From Allium sativum (lineage: Eukaryota; Streptophyta; Magnoliopsida; Asparagales; Amaryllidaceae), in NCBI GenBank assembly GCA_030737875.1, contig CM060912.1, positions 880,113,199 through 880,177,198 on the forward strand: a stretch of 64,000 nucleotides of DNA, written 5' to 3'. Position numbers and translations under genes: made by a program. Position 1 is the stretch's first letter. Every line of letters starts with the position of its first letter. Shown here one piece after another: positions 1 to 12,889 of the stretch. The notes under the pieces were generated by a model. That model made no database searches, was not told where the DNA came from, and saw only the letters and a program-made list of their open reading frames with translations.

Positions 1-57
<57 letters not shown>
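1..57. repeat. (TG)n/(TA)n microsatellite
   Basis: About ten TG dinucleotides are followed by about eighteen TA dinucleotides. The tract lies inside the truncated 5' LTR of element Z. The matching place in the other Z LTR (near 36575-36592) has only a short TATATA stretch, so the tract expanded in this copy or was lost in the other. Confidence 0.95.
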
Positions 58-60
<3 letters not shown>

Positions 61-734
61 GGAATCATTTTTGACTATGAAATTGGTCCAATCATATCTA
101 TCCTTGTTGTATATCGGGATTGTAATTCCTTTTTAAGTACATGATTATATCTATATGCCTGCGATGTATTCCATGCAAAACTTGCCTTTTTAGTTCATCA
201 AGTTTATTGGACCAATAATTCTTATCATCGTATGACTATGCCTATCCTTACGATGTTCCATCTTGCTTCTCCCCTTATTTTAGGAATCTTGTGTTGAATC
301 TCGAAATACGTATGTTATGAATGAGTGGATAATTGGGTATAACATGAAATTGACATTATTTGGCATAATTTGGAACATGTAGTATGGCATGACTGTTAAG
401 ATGCAATTTGGGGAAATTTGACATGAATTATGGAATATGTAATTTGACATATTGAACCTAGAATTGGCATGAACGACAAAGTGCGAAATTGGCATATAAA
501 TCAAGTTTTGGGCAAAATTGTTATTGTTGCGAATTTGGGGTAACTTGAGCATTAAATCTAGATTGGGCGTAAAATGTAACATGACTAGTTTTGGTGAATT
601 TGGTAATTATCATGTAAATCTAGACTTGGACATTTTTGAAAAATGTGGCATAATCTGAAATTGACAAAAATTGTGAACAATTTACATAAAAACTATAAGT
701 ATATAAATTAGTGAAAAGATGAATATGCCTAACC

Positions 735-940
735 TGAGGTTAGATTGAGTTGTGGTGTAAAACTGCCCAGAATCGCCCGGCACATCCAGTAACCACAACA
801 ACACCTATCTAATGTGAGAGGTTAGTGCATCATGCCCAAGAAAAACCCGAGGTTAGATTGAGTTGTGGTGTAAAAGTGCCCGGAACCGCCCAACACATCC
901 AGTAAACGCAACAACACATATCTAATGTGAGAGGTTGGTG
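735..940 (+). repeat. ~114-bp tandem duplication in Z LTR
   Basis: A unit starting 'gaggttagattgagttgtgg' at 735 recurs at 849. Both copies contain 'cgccc...acacatccagtaa' and end near 'tctaatgtgagaggtt'. The same pair is found in the 3' LTR (about 37282-37480) and, reverse-complemented, in LTR F (about 61965-62160), so the duplication predates the split of these copies. Confidence 0.85.
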
Positions 941-979
941 CATTAATAAATCGATTAATGCTAATAAACAAGATGAATG

Positions 980-1622
980 ACTAGGGTTAACTTCATAGGA
1001 TAACCAATATAACATGAATGACTAGGGTTAAGTTAATGAGAAACACTTAACCAATATAACTTGATTTGTGGTAAGGTTAAGTTAAAACAAGAGGGCAACA
1101 CTTAACCATAGGGTTAAGTTGACACAAGAAGGCAACACTTAACCAAAGTAATATGACAAGTAGGTGGGTTAAGTTAACTTGAATTGATTGATGACACTTA
1201 ACCAATACAACATGATGAACACATGGGGTTAAGTTAACAAGGAAACACTTAACCAATATAACTTGATGAACGAACATGGGTTAAGTTAATAAGGAACACT
1301 TAACCAACATGACACGATGAATGGGTGGGTTAAGTTAACATGAATGGACAACACTTAACCAATATGACATAATGTATGGGAGGGTTAAGTACATATTGGG
1401 TTGGTGGGTAATATTAGTAAATATAGGCCCACATACTTAACCGTTAAATAAACATGCTTGAATCGATGGAAGGGTTAAATACATCTCGTGTATGTGGGTA
1501 ATATTAATACATATAGCCCCACAAACTTAACATTTAAGAAAACATGCTAGAATCGGTGGGAGGGTTAAGTACATCTCGTGTAGGTGGGTAATATTTGTAT
1601 ATATAGGCCTGCAAACTTAACC
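980..1622 (+). repeat. GGTTAAGT / ACTTAACC hairpin array, Z 5' LTR
   Basis: About ten degenerate units of 50-75 bp each pair a forward GGTTAAGTT(AA) with an inverted ACTTAACC 20-45 nt later. Each unit could fold as a short hairpin on either strand. The array is also present at 37529-38190. The middle units carry 'aatataacttgatga' spacers; the last three carry 'gtaggtgggtaatatt' and 'ataggccc'. Confidence 0.85.
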
Positions 1623-2741
1623 AGCAGGAAACCCTAGTAACGGGGACCCATTTCAGCAGTAACGCACATAGATGTATCATGGTACCCTAAAACTAGGCAG
1701 GGTGGGGCACGATTATTGGGCCGATTATAAGTGGTCAAAACAGCGGCAGGGGATACATCAGTGTAGGTTCCGACTGTTTACGGGCGTGCACGTTCTCCGG
1801 AGTTGGAAAAAGCAGGCACTGGGTACCAGTAGTTATACACTGTGCATCTTGAATCGTGTCGGGTCGCTATCATAAGGACTGATACACCTTATGGTGCGGC
1901 CAGCACAGGTTATCTACACGCAAGAGGGGGCCGATTGACATAGACACAAGAAAAGTTAACACAGTAGGGAGCCGATCGATAGGGTAGTAAGGGTACATCT
2001 AAAATGTTCATGGCAATTAGGCAGATTGAGGTCGAATCCTCACGATAGATGTACACCTAAAGGCTACCACAATTACGGGGATTGGGATCACGTTATTATT
2101 TTATACAGATTACTAGTTGGGACACTAGTTAGGTGGTGTAGAGATAGATATAGAAATCAGAATAACAATGTAGTAGCGAAGCAGAGAAAGAATAGAAGCG
2201 CATTCAATTTATCTTGCCTTATCATCTCTATACTAATCGTATGTTATCTTGTTGTCGTTGTTCTCACGGTACTCTTATATTCCGTTTATTCACGTCATGA
2301 TGCTTTTGCCTGTTTATATGTTGAAAGTCACTGGACTTACCAGAATTATGTCTGACCTAGTTTTGTTTCGCCTCTTTTCTTCCGTTTCCCCCCCAGGTTC
2401 ATAGGGAGGAAATGTTATCACTTAGCTCAGTTTTCTTTTCAAGCTCGAAGATAGTCGATGTATTGCTTTTGGACTCTCTCCTCCACTGCTATGGCTGTTT
2501 CATGATTTTTTGGGGAATATCATTGTTGTTTTTATGCTTCTTTTATATTCAGAAGTTTTTAGATCAAGACAAAAGTTCTATGTATTACTTTTAAGTATGA
2601 TTGAGACAACTGTTGTAAAAGCTTGACTGAACCATATTATTTATAAAATGACTTTATTTTCCGCTGCTTTATTTGGCTGTCTCCACCAACGTTAAGGCAT
2701 TTCCTTTGTGAGTGACCTTAAGGGAGATGGGGTGTTTCACT

Positions 2742-2753
2742 TGGTATCAGAGC
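2742..2753 (+). other. Z primer binding site (tRNA-iMet type)
   Basis: TGGTATCAGAGC starts 2 nt after the LTR terminus at 2739. It is the usual primer site complementary to the 3' end of plant initiator tRNA-Met in Ty3/gypsy elements. Confidence 0.88.
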
Positions 2754-4804
2754 TGAAAGTTACCGGATCAGATAAAAGATTTGAAAAATTATTTTCTAAA
2801 ATGTTTTAAAAGAAGCATTTTCTAAAGAAAAGTTTTGTTTTAAAGGCATATTCCCCAAAGCCATAAGCACTATCTTTTGACCCTCTGTTTGAATCCTTGT
2901 TTCCTTCTTCCCTAAGTCTCCGAGGCTCCTGGCTTTCTGGGAGGTAACCTCGTCGCGTCATGGTTCAGTAGGCTTGATGAGACTACGACACTTTTCAAAG
3001 GGCATATAAGCGCCCAACTTCCATCTATAGCCGTAGTAGTTTCACCTACGGCTGATTTTCTTTCAAGATTTGTAGGGTTTTCCATGCGTTGGAGGCAGCT
3101 TTCTAGAGACTTGTCAACAAGTTACACAAGCATGGCAAATATGAGAATGAGGAAGTTTGGCTAAGGAGAACAACCCAAGGATGAGAAACTCATGGATATG
3201 GACTTGGTTCACAAAGGAGGAAAGAATAGAAAAATCTAAGACAAGAGGAAGTGTCGTTATTATGGCATAAAGGGTCGTATAATCAAGGACAAGGGCAAGA
3301 ACAAATGACAGGATTTTCGGGAGAGCAAATGCGTGCTCTCACTGCCAGCGTACCTAAGAGAGAGGTAGTAAGGTTTCTTTTGAAAGAGTTTAGTTTTTCT
3401 TTTTGATCATCCTGTTAGTACTCTTTTGATTTTAGCGCTTCACATTCGTTTATATCTGCTTCCATAGTTGAGTCTCTGCACCCTAGAACTTGTATAGTAG
3501 AGGATCCCATTATTGTCTCAAATCCAATTGCTGGTTCGGCTCATTTATCTTTGGTTTGTGAGGATTTGAGAATAGCTATATTAATGCTTATGTTTTTGGT
3601 TCCATGGACTATGGGTTGATTCTAGGCATGGGATGGTTAGCTAGTAATTGCGAAAGGAGGGTAGTTAGACCTTTTACTTGCCTCGGAATACCCTCGAGAT
3701 TTCATGCGATCCTAAGGGATCAGTTAGGCTTAGCTACCTAGAATCACTTGATGCATCTATCAACGATTTGTGATCCGTTAGAATAGTCCATGAGTACGAG
3801 GATGTTTTGATTAGGTTAGGGGTTTTCCCCCTAAAACTCGAGATAGACTTCCGCATATATCTAGTTGACAATGCAAAGCCAGTTATGTGATCAACGATAG
3901 TTTTGGAGCAAGATTGGCGGGGATAGCCAGAGTCGGTTAATTGCTTAATTGTTTGGTTGTTTTGCTAGTATCATCTCACATAAATCGTCCAAATTCGGAG
4001 GAGGTATTCATTGGGTGCTTGTCTGATATTGGTTTAGGCCTTTGGGGCATGTACTTGAGGGATGTCGAGTTCGACTAGGATGGTTTGTGTGAGAAATAAA
4101 TGGTTGTAGCAGGCGCCCTAAGTAAGACTGACCTTAAGAGAGGTAAAAAGTACATAGCAACCTTTAGCTTTAGACCCCCAGATTTGTGACATGATGGATA
4201 AGCTAAATAGAGGAGAGACTTCTAATCATCTTAGTATATACACTTGGTATCATGGTTAACACCTGTTTATCTTGGAAATATAGTTCGACTACATTGGATA
4301 CCCTCTAGCATAGTAAGTGATCGAGGTCCTATCGTTACTAGTGAGTTTTGGAAATGGAGGTCAAGAAGCTTCGCAATCGTGAAGTCAAGACAGTCAGAGC
4401 ACAATGAAGCGAAGCTCAAGAAGATGCGACTTAGAAGACTGAAGACTAGATACGCGCATGATACCCTTTTGAGGGTGTATCCTTAATCCTCTTTTTCTGT
4501 AAAGTTTATTTGCATGCTAGTCTTTATCTTTTAGGTATACCCTATCGGTCATATCCTCGATCCTCAGGTAGAAGCCAATGGATGTAAACATGTGTTTGAG
4601 ACATGTTATGTTTGGTGGATGCAAGTGGTTCCAAGTGTTTGCTAGTGGTTGCTCGTGGATGCATATACACACATTAGGCACTAGATCGACTCTGTCACTT
4701 TCATATTGCATATGCACGAGTGAACTATTATATATATGGATTGAAACTTGATGTGTTATCATATGGGTGTTGCATTTGTATGAATGACTGTGCACTCATG
4801 TAGA
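2754..4804 (+). pseudogene. Decayed Z gag-pol: protease, RNase H end and integrase scraps
   Basis: No long reading frame survives, but Ty3/gypsy signatures remain in the right order. Near 3215-3300 a stretch resembles a degraded gag zinc knuckle. At 3608-3665 the reading DYGLILGMGWLASNCE matches the C-terminal part of the retropepsin domain. Near 3790 'VHEYEDV' matches the link to RT. Near 4100-4120 'VVAGALSK' matches the RNase H C-terminus (normally VVADALSR). At 4270-4360 'IVRLHWIPSSIVSDRGPIVTSEFW' residues match the second catalytic Asp region of integrase. Almost all of RT and RNase H is missing between 3900 and 4100, so the element had lost pol by internal deletion. From 4490 to the A insertion nothing is recognisable. 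Frameshifts and stops are frequent; this is a fossil. Confidence 0.78.
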
Positions 4805-4809
4805 AGTTA
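4805..4809. repeat. TSD of element A (left copy), AGTTA
   Basis: AGTTA directly precedes the TGTGACG terminus at 4810. The same 5 bp follow the other terminus at 34829-34833. This perfect 5-bp direct repeat proves that 4810-34828 entered as one unit into Z. Confidence 0.9.
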
Positions 4810-7800
4810 TGTGACGATCCCAAAACCCCGTGACACGGTGTTAAGGATAATCATTGGAATATAACACATTAAGCATCATTAGCAGATCACAAATAATAGC
4901 ATAAAAAGAAAATAGAATAATTTACACACATATGACAGCAGAATCATATAGATATCATCACATCAGAGAAGCACAGTACATGATACAACTTAGTGCATAA
5001 TGATACATAATCAGTCACCATCGCCAGAGGCGGAATCATACATAAAGAGTACACAAAATAAATATCAGTCTAAATCGCCAATGGCGGAATCATAATATAG
5101 ATACAATAGTGGCGGAGAAAATCCAAGTCAGCACGGTGTAGTCAAGCCTCGCCATGAGCCAAAAGTGCGTCAGAAACCTGTAACTAGGCTGCCCGTGTGA
5201 AAATGAGGGCACCCGAGTTTGCAAGGTGAAACAAACTACGAGTCAGTCATGGGACTGGTATGAGAAATCTACTTAACTTATTAACAACAATAATAAGGCA
5301 AATCAAAGGACCACGCCACTTTCGCGGAACGGGTTTACTCCAATGAGTGCTAGTGCATGAAATAAAGTAAATGATTAAATCATCGCAATGCTTTTTATAA
5401 AATGAAGCCATTATAAGACTCAGGTCCCATCACACAATGCAACGCACGCCGGAGGATAGAGTTTTACCTTATAATGGCCAAAAATTCTTCATACGAATAA
5501 AACAAAAGTGTTTGATATTATTACTAGTGCATATATGTTTCGAAAGCAAATTCAATCATAAATATCAATCCTAGGCGGCATAGCTACCATCTACTATGTC
5601 GCCATACTCGTAATACAATCACGTCCGCATATTTCGTATTGGAAATTGGATTCCTTCATGAGTCGAGGCAAGGGGCAAGCTCCTCTCCGTTCGAGACACT
5701 CTAGCAAATGCCTCGGGACCGCACACAGCAATCCCTGGATCCTCCATGGCAGGCCCTCCCTTACTTTTGAGGATTAGTTATTCCTGAACACACGTTTCCC
5801 GGTCCTTACAGACCTATAATCGAGGCGCCTCGTATTCCAACAACCACACTGGTGAAAAGTAGATATAAATGTCAGGGATGGGAGGTCACTGACACCACCA
5901 TAGCTAGAAAGAAACGTCGTGCACTCCTTGGGTCCTTCTCCCGTTTTTGACTCATACCGGGGTGTGAGGCTCGCTAATTCACGTTATACACAAAGCTACG
6001 TCACACAGACCATTCCTTGATCATCAACCACAAGACTTTGCTTTGCAACAGAAGCCTTGATCATATGCCACTTAGGCGTGCCACACAGGCAATCCACTCC
6101 ATGCGACTGATTTCTATCAATACATAACCTCTGAGCTCGTACGTCTCAGAGAAGGGCGTTAAGCAAAAGAATAAATTCTGCACCGTCAAACAGATATATA
6201 TTTAACAGAGATCAATCAGCATAGAACAAAATCCAATGTCAGACACACAGTCCATTTACAAGTCCGTTCTGGGTCTGAACGAAACCGAAGGCACCAATTC
6301 CTCGCATATCCGTACAATCAACAGTGTGTTTGGACGGCTACTACTTCAGTTCCTTCATGGTAGCTACTCCAATCACGAGCATCAGTAGCGCCCATCCATC
6401 CAATGTGAAGATCGTCGGTCTTCAACCGTCTTCGACTCTTCGACTTCTCAACGTCCATCGATTATTTGAAATGAGATGAATCGGCCTTTTCAAATAACCA
6501 ATGTATATTTAGATTTTCAAATCAATTAATCACATGATTGGACTATTCAACATTCACATTTCAGTTCTTTAGCTATAATTCTCATGTTAAATACCTTCAA
6601 CCATCACATATCAAGCAAACACAACGAAATTGGTTTATTTCCACTCTATATCGTCTATAGTATTTTATAACGATATATCGCCATTTTTATTTATTTTAAA
6701 ACGACCATATTTAATTAAACGACCTTTCAGGTCATGCCGATGCACTGACGCTGTTTTTCACTAATTTTGTTTAACACATATTTGAAAATCTAACCGTTGG
6801 ATCTTCACAAATTTTATATCATTAGGAAGGTCATTTCAAATCGAATCCAACGGTTTCAGTTTTGGGATAATCTGACGGTCGGATCTTCCACACTAGCCAT
6901 TTGAAGTTACGATTTCAATTTACAAACTGCAGCGTCGTTATTCGATTTAATTTAATTATATTTTTATATATATATATAAATATAATCGTTTCTGGCGCTG
7001 TTTTTCTTCAGATTTGAATTAAACATTCCAGACAATCCAACCGTCGGATCTTCACAAAGTTGGTGCCGTTGGAAAGATATTTCCAAGGCGAACCCAACGG
7101 TTGCGGTTTCGGGAAAATCCAATGGTCGGATTTCCCGCACTAGTCGTTTGAAATCACGGTTTCAAAACACGAACTGCACGGCCGCGTTTCGTTTTAATTT
7201 TATTTATATTTATATAAATATAGTTCATTCAAAAATTCCAATATCGTTTTCACTTCAATTATTTCACTAACGCCTTTAAATTTTGGAAAATTTCGCCATA
7301 ACCTCCTTTGTACGGGAGGGGCTGGGAAAATTCCCAAATAGCCACACGGGCGTCTCATGTCAAAAAGAAAAAGAAAAAGTCAAGCGGCTGGCCAACAGGC
7401 TCATAAAATCATCACCCAAACAAAACAGTAAATATGTACCTATTTGTCGGGCACAAAATTTTATTCCTCTTCTCTAGCCCCTTTGCTATAACCTGTTCAA
7501 TAAATATGCATGTACATATATACAATTTTTATCACTTATCATTTTCCATTCCACTTCATATTTGATTTATTTTGGTTTAAAGACACCATTCATTCTAATG
7601 TTGCATGCATAGGCTAAAATCACATCATTAGCTTATTTATGTATATTTCAACTCATGCATATTTTATTTGAACAAGTGGCTATTTTTAACGCTTCACATT
7701 TCAAAGATGATAATTTTGGCAAACAAAAATAAATTTCAACACATGACTATTTTATTTAGTTCCTATGCATGTTAAAAATAATATTCCATTCACAAATAAT

Positions 7801-8360
7801 TATTTCAACGTCCGCATATCTCTAGCATATCACATATATGATAAAAATGATATTTTTATCATTTAAAATATTTATTCAACAAATGAATGTTTTCAACACT
7901 TCATAGTTTCAATAAAAATGTAATTTTTATTGCTCGATCTTTTATTCAACACATGAACTTTTCCACTACACACACTTCTCAACACATGAGCATTTCCACA
8001 CATGGATTTTTATTTATGTTGTTCATATAAGAAAGATAGGATATTTATTGTTGAAACTATTTATATATAAGGAGAATATTTTTCATACTTCATATATATT
8101 ATAAAAAGGTGATTTTTATTGTTTAGACACTTCATTCATTCACAAATGAATTTAATTTTCACACATCACTTTTCAACACATGAACATTTCCACACATGGA
8201 TATAGTTTCAACATATGACTTTAATTTCAACGCACGAAAATAATTTCAACATATGAAAATTATTCTAACACATAAAGATTATTCAACATTTCGGCAGCAT
8301 AACGGCAGGGTAGTTAAAACCGGCACCGTCCCTATTACGACTCCTCGCTCTACCTTAAAA
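4810..8360 (-). repeat. A 3' LTR, part 1 (U5-side segment, left of nested B)
   Basis: This segment aligns base by base with 29461-33016 of the 5' LTR. On the - strand it is the downstream half of the LTR. Landmarks include the conserved block at 5395-5475, palindromic CCAACCGTCGGATC-type motifs at 6785-6895 and 7030-7135, and a block at 7275-7500 that reappears in the internal region of B. The last 5 bp are the TAAAA target site of B. No coding potential was seen. Confidence 0.9.
8356..8360. repeat. TSD of element B (left copy), TAAAA
   Basis: TAAAA precedes the TGTGACGG terminus at 8361 and is repeated at 23047-23051 after the TTACA terminus. The intact empty site is visible in A's other LTR at 33012-33016, which proves the insertion and its exact ends. 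Confidence 0.93.
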
Positions 8361-10304
8361 TGTGACGGCAAGGAATTTCGCTCGGTCCGAACCAGTCGCT
8401 AAACCGATCCAGGCCGTTCGAAACGCCCTATCGTTTGAGAACAGGACAAAACAGAACGCATACAGAAGAACATTTCATTGCTTATTACAACAATGCATCA
8501 GATTACAAGAATATACAAAGTATAAATGAATATTACACAGAAATATCAGAGATTTAAATTACATTTAAATACATAGCAGCGGAAAATAATACAATACACA
8601 ACTAGAAGAGATATACGGATACAAAGCTTTCCGGATATCGTTCCAGCTGTAAATCAGGATCCTGTGAATATAAATCTGCAAAACCAAAACTACTAGCTGC
8701 CCGTGTCGAAAATAAGGGCACCCAGAGTTTAGGTTAAAACAATAAACTCCAGGTCAGTCATGTGACTGGTGTGAGAACTAAAACAGTTATTAATCTTTAT
8801 TTTAAATCATTAGGTAAATCAAGGGACCACGCCGTATAACACGGAACGGGTTTCCTCCCAAGAATACCAGTGCATAAAAACAAACAGCGCAATGCTAAAT
8901 AAAGAAAAATGAAGCTGTTATAAGACCCAGGTCCTATCACACAATGCAACGCAAGCCGGGGGATAGGGTTTTCCCTTATAACAGCCAAAGCATGTTTGAT
9001 ACGTCTAAAACAAATCATTTGATACTATTATAAGTGCATAGTGTATAAAACAACTTCAAATCATAAGTATCAATCATAGGCGGCATGGGTACCATATATC
9101 ATGTCGCCATATATAGGTTTACAAATAAAACCGCAAAGTCACGTATTTGGAAATTGGATTTCCTTCTATGAACCGAGGCAAAAGATAGTCCTCAACCGAT
9201 TCGAGACGCTCTAGCCCGTGTCTCAGGATCAGAGCTCGAGTGACCCTTGGATCGTCAGGGCCGGTCCACCGATGTGGATTAAAATGCCTGAACACTGCGT
9301 TTCCCCACCCTTTGGGGTGTCAATGAGCCAACGAATGACTCCATCGGTTCGAGAACGACCGATCAATCCGAGGCGCCTCGCAACAGCAACAACCACATAA
9401 GTCAAACTCGTCAGGGCGTGTAAAACCACTGACGCCACTTCTAACTAGAAAGAAACGCATGCCCTCCCTGAGGTCCGTCTCCCGTTTTTGATTCATACCG
9501 GGTGTGAAACTCGCGAATCAAACGTTACACAAAGCTACGCCACAAAGGCCGTGCTTTGATCATCAACCACAAGACTTTGCTTTTCAACAGAAGCCTTGAT
9601 CATTTGCATCTTAGCATGCCACACAGGCAAGCCATCCTATGCAACCGATATCAGTCACACAGAATGAAATCCGATGTCAGACACACAGTCCATTTACAAG
9701 TCCGTTCTGGGTCTGAACGAAACCGGAGGCACCTAGTACCCCGCATATCCATCGATCTCCAAGTACGTCTGGACGATCACTAACTGTTTCCATCTTCTTG
9801 GGTGTACAGCCCAATCAAGATCATCAGTTATCACCCAAACGACGTGAAGACTTCCGGTCTTCGACCATCGTCTTCATCTTCGACTTATCGTCGTATCAGT
9901 TATTCAGAATGGGATAAACCCGGACTTTCCGAATAACTCGCGTATATATTATAAAAGTGTTACACAAACACAACATACGCCTCATTCCAATTCATTAGTC
10001 ACTAACCGTAAATTAATCAAGAGAATAATTCCCCAAATATTAACCCCGAAGGCCGAAACCGACATCAGATCAATATCCAGAAAACCATTCTGCTTGGCTA
10101 ACCGACAGTTAGTTTCTAAATTTCACATTCAAATCTAATTAAAGATTTAACTATCGCCTAGAGCAAAACTGGTGATACTCCATTCTCGATCTTTTCAATC
10201 TAATTAAAGATTCATTAAAACTCCACTTAGTTTTAATCTGTGACTGGGTTAAAGAATCAGTGTCATTTAAAACACGGTTCACGATAAACCCAAAGTCACA
10301 TCCC

Positions 10305-10709
10305 ATTAATTATCGGGTTAAAGAACAAGTGTTATTTAAAACACTGTTCACGATAAACCCAAAAATCAATATCCATTCAATTCCAATTAAATATTATTTA
10401 ATTGGTACACTTCATTAAATCAAAATCAAAAGATTTAATCTTTTCTTAGCTGGGTTCAAGAACAGTGTTAGTGAAGACACCATTCACGACAAACCCAAAT
10501 CACATTCATTAATTATCGGGTTAAAGAACAAATGTTATTTAAAACACTGTTCACGATAAACCCAAAAATCAATACCAATTCAATTCCAATTAAATATCAT
10601 TTAATTGGTACACTTCATTAAATCTAAATAAAAAGATTTAATCTTTTCTCAACTGGGTTCAAGAACAGTGTTAGTGAAGACACCATTCACGACAAACCCA
10701 AATCCCATT
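10305..10709 (-). repeat. 203-bp tandem duplication in B 3' LTR
   Basis: 'attaattatcgggttaaaga' at 10305 recurs at 10508. Each unit contains two GGGTT...AACCC inverted motifs ('gggttaaagaac' to 'cacgataaaccc', and 'gggttcaagaac' to 'cacgacaaaccc'). A further partial unit precedes at about 10252. The same arrangement is at 18174-18578. Confidence 0.85.
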
Positions 10710-11599
10710 TGATATTCAATATAAGGCTCTGAATAGAAAATATATCGGCTTATATTCAATATCAAATTCTACGATTAACAAATGTCGTATTGGAAATAAC
10801 GATATAAATATATATCTTTCAAATTTCCATAACAACACCTGTAATATCACGAATTCCAACATCGAAATATTCCGAAGACAATTTCGATTCAAATCCACTC
10901 CAATGCAATCATTGGAAATTTTGGTTATTTTCAAAACCATTTCAAATTCAATTTATTTATTTAAAAATAAATAGAATTATAATTCTAGTTCAAAACTAGT
11001 TCATTTCGATAAAAATCTATTTTTATCTTTTCAAATATGGAGTTTTTCATCCCAAACTTTCACAAATCATTTCTTATGATTTTACACAAATTATTACTAT
11101 TTTTAATAATTTTATCAAGGCCCGTACAGTCGATTTCCATCAATGGCCATCGAACTGCACTTACAGCGACCTTTTTCGAATTTGATTTGGACGTGTCTCC
11201 AAATCCAACCGTTAGATTTCAAATTTCTCACATTCGTTAGAAAGCTCTTTTCGATACGAACCCAACGGTTCCGGTTTTAGGAGAATCCGACGGTCGGATC
11301 TCCCGTAATGCCCGTTTGAAATAAATGGTCGAAATTCGCGAACTGCCGCGGCGCGGCGCGTTCTATTCAGGCCATTATATTATATATAATATATATATAA
11401 TATATATATCGTCGATTTCTATTTAAAACGAATTATATAAATAGTTTTGAATTCGTTTCAAAAACATTTTCAACTTCCATTTCAATTCAAATCAAAATTG
11501 AATTCTTCTTTATAAATTCGTTTTAAAATCCATTTCTATTCAATTCAAATTTCAATTCAATTTGAATTTATTTCACTTCGCTTTCAATTCAATTCGAAT

Positions 11600-11826
11600 T
11601 CGTTTTCAATTCAATTCATTTCGAAATCGTTTTCAATTCAATTCATTTTGAAATCGTTTTCAATTCAATTCATTTCGAAATCGTTTTCAATTCAATTCAT
11701 TTCGAAATCGTTTTCAATTCAATTCATTTCGAAATCGTTTTCAATTCAATTCATTTCGAAATCGTTTTCAATTCAATTCATTTCGAAATCGTTTTCAATT
11801 CAATTCATTTCGAAATCGTTTTCAAA
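11600..11826 (-). repeat. 27-bp minisatellite, B 3' LTR
   Basis: About eight copies of a 27-bp unit built of 'cgttttcaattcaa' plus 'ttcatttcgaaat', almost perfect. Because 27 is divisible by 3 it gives an artificial open frame with a 9-residue repeat (KSFSIQFIS). It is not a gene and not a CRISPR array, since there are no unique spacers. Confidence 0.95.
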
Positions 11827-12889
11827 ATCGATATAAATATCGATCACGTCAAAATGGCGTCAATCTAATCAACACGGCTTCATAAAGTTCTATTTTCAAA
11901 TATTCTATTTCAAATATTTCTTTTTCAAATATTTCTATTTTAAAACTGGAATGAGGCCCAATCCATTACCATATAAAGTTAATTATATGGATTTTCATAC
12001 AACACATGTATATAATAGCATGGAAAAATAATCAACCATCAACCAAAGTGCACTACACTGTATAAGCATCAAATATAGATATCCAACGCTTAAAACAGCC
12101 TGTCAATCAACCGATCGACATGTTCAATCAATCGGGATGAGTGAACTTCAAATTTCATCCCAACACCCGTGTGGGGTTTCAAACAATCAAACACATATTT
12201 TATTTGTGCTGTTGGGCGATGTGTAAAATTTATCGACCCAATTAACGTCATTCAAATAGGTGTACATAAGCAAACCGTCTGGTTTGTAAATGAATATTTA
12301 TTTATTCACATTCACGTTAAAAATTATATTTTTAACGATAACACATTTTATTTTAACATATGAATTTCTATTCAGTTCATTCTTTAAATAAAATGCTATT
12401 TTTATTTTTCTAACTAATTTTAGAAAATTTCGGCGGCATAACGGCACGATACTAGAAACGGGACAAGGCCTAGCCTTATCCCCGGTCTAGTGAAGGCCCA
12501 CGCCATTCACTCATCAATCAAATCAATTTCATTATGCAAACCACAAAATTTGGAGTAAGGGTCTAACCTAGCCTTACTCCTTCGCCTTATAACGGCGCAC
12601 GTCTAATCCTAACCAATTTATCGATTCGATTTTTCACACCACAAACCACATTCAAACCAATATCGCAATCAATCACCAAACAGTCAAACAAACAAGTCCA
12701 TGGTCTGTGGACGATTGTGTCGGGTGCTACTAAACACCGTCTGCATCCTAGTATATATATATAACTAGAAAAGTAAATTGAAAGGTGAGAAATTCTCACA
12801 TATAGCTATCCTAGCTCCACGGCACTCCTTTGCAGAAGTCTTCGTCGTTTCGCCTTTTTGTCACCTTCGTTGCTGCTTTCACTACATAC

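Larger units (their letters stand above)
1..2739 (+). repeat. Z 5' LTR (3' two thirds; window-truncated)
   Basis: This stretch is collinear with 36583-39345 of the 3' LTR, from 'catttttgactatgaaa' near 66 (compare 36599) to the terminal TTTCA at 2739, immediately before the primer site. About 1.47 kb of the LTR start is missing beyond the window edge. It contains a duplicated ~114-bp unit (735 and 849), a hairpin-rich repeat array (980-1622) and a pyrimidine-rich tract ending in AG near 2396. Short reading frames inside it are not conserved as proteins. Confidence 0.88.

Noticed and set aside
8797..9018. Identical small frames at the same offsets in 8361-15189 and 16230-23046
   Set aside because: Identity merely reflects recently duplicated LTRs. 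The corresponding frames are not kept in A or C.
11648..11836. Open frame with a perfect 9-residue repeat (also at 19517-19705)
   Set aside because: It is the translation of the 27-bp minisatellite, whose unit length is a multiple of three. No start context or protein character beyond the repeat.
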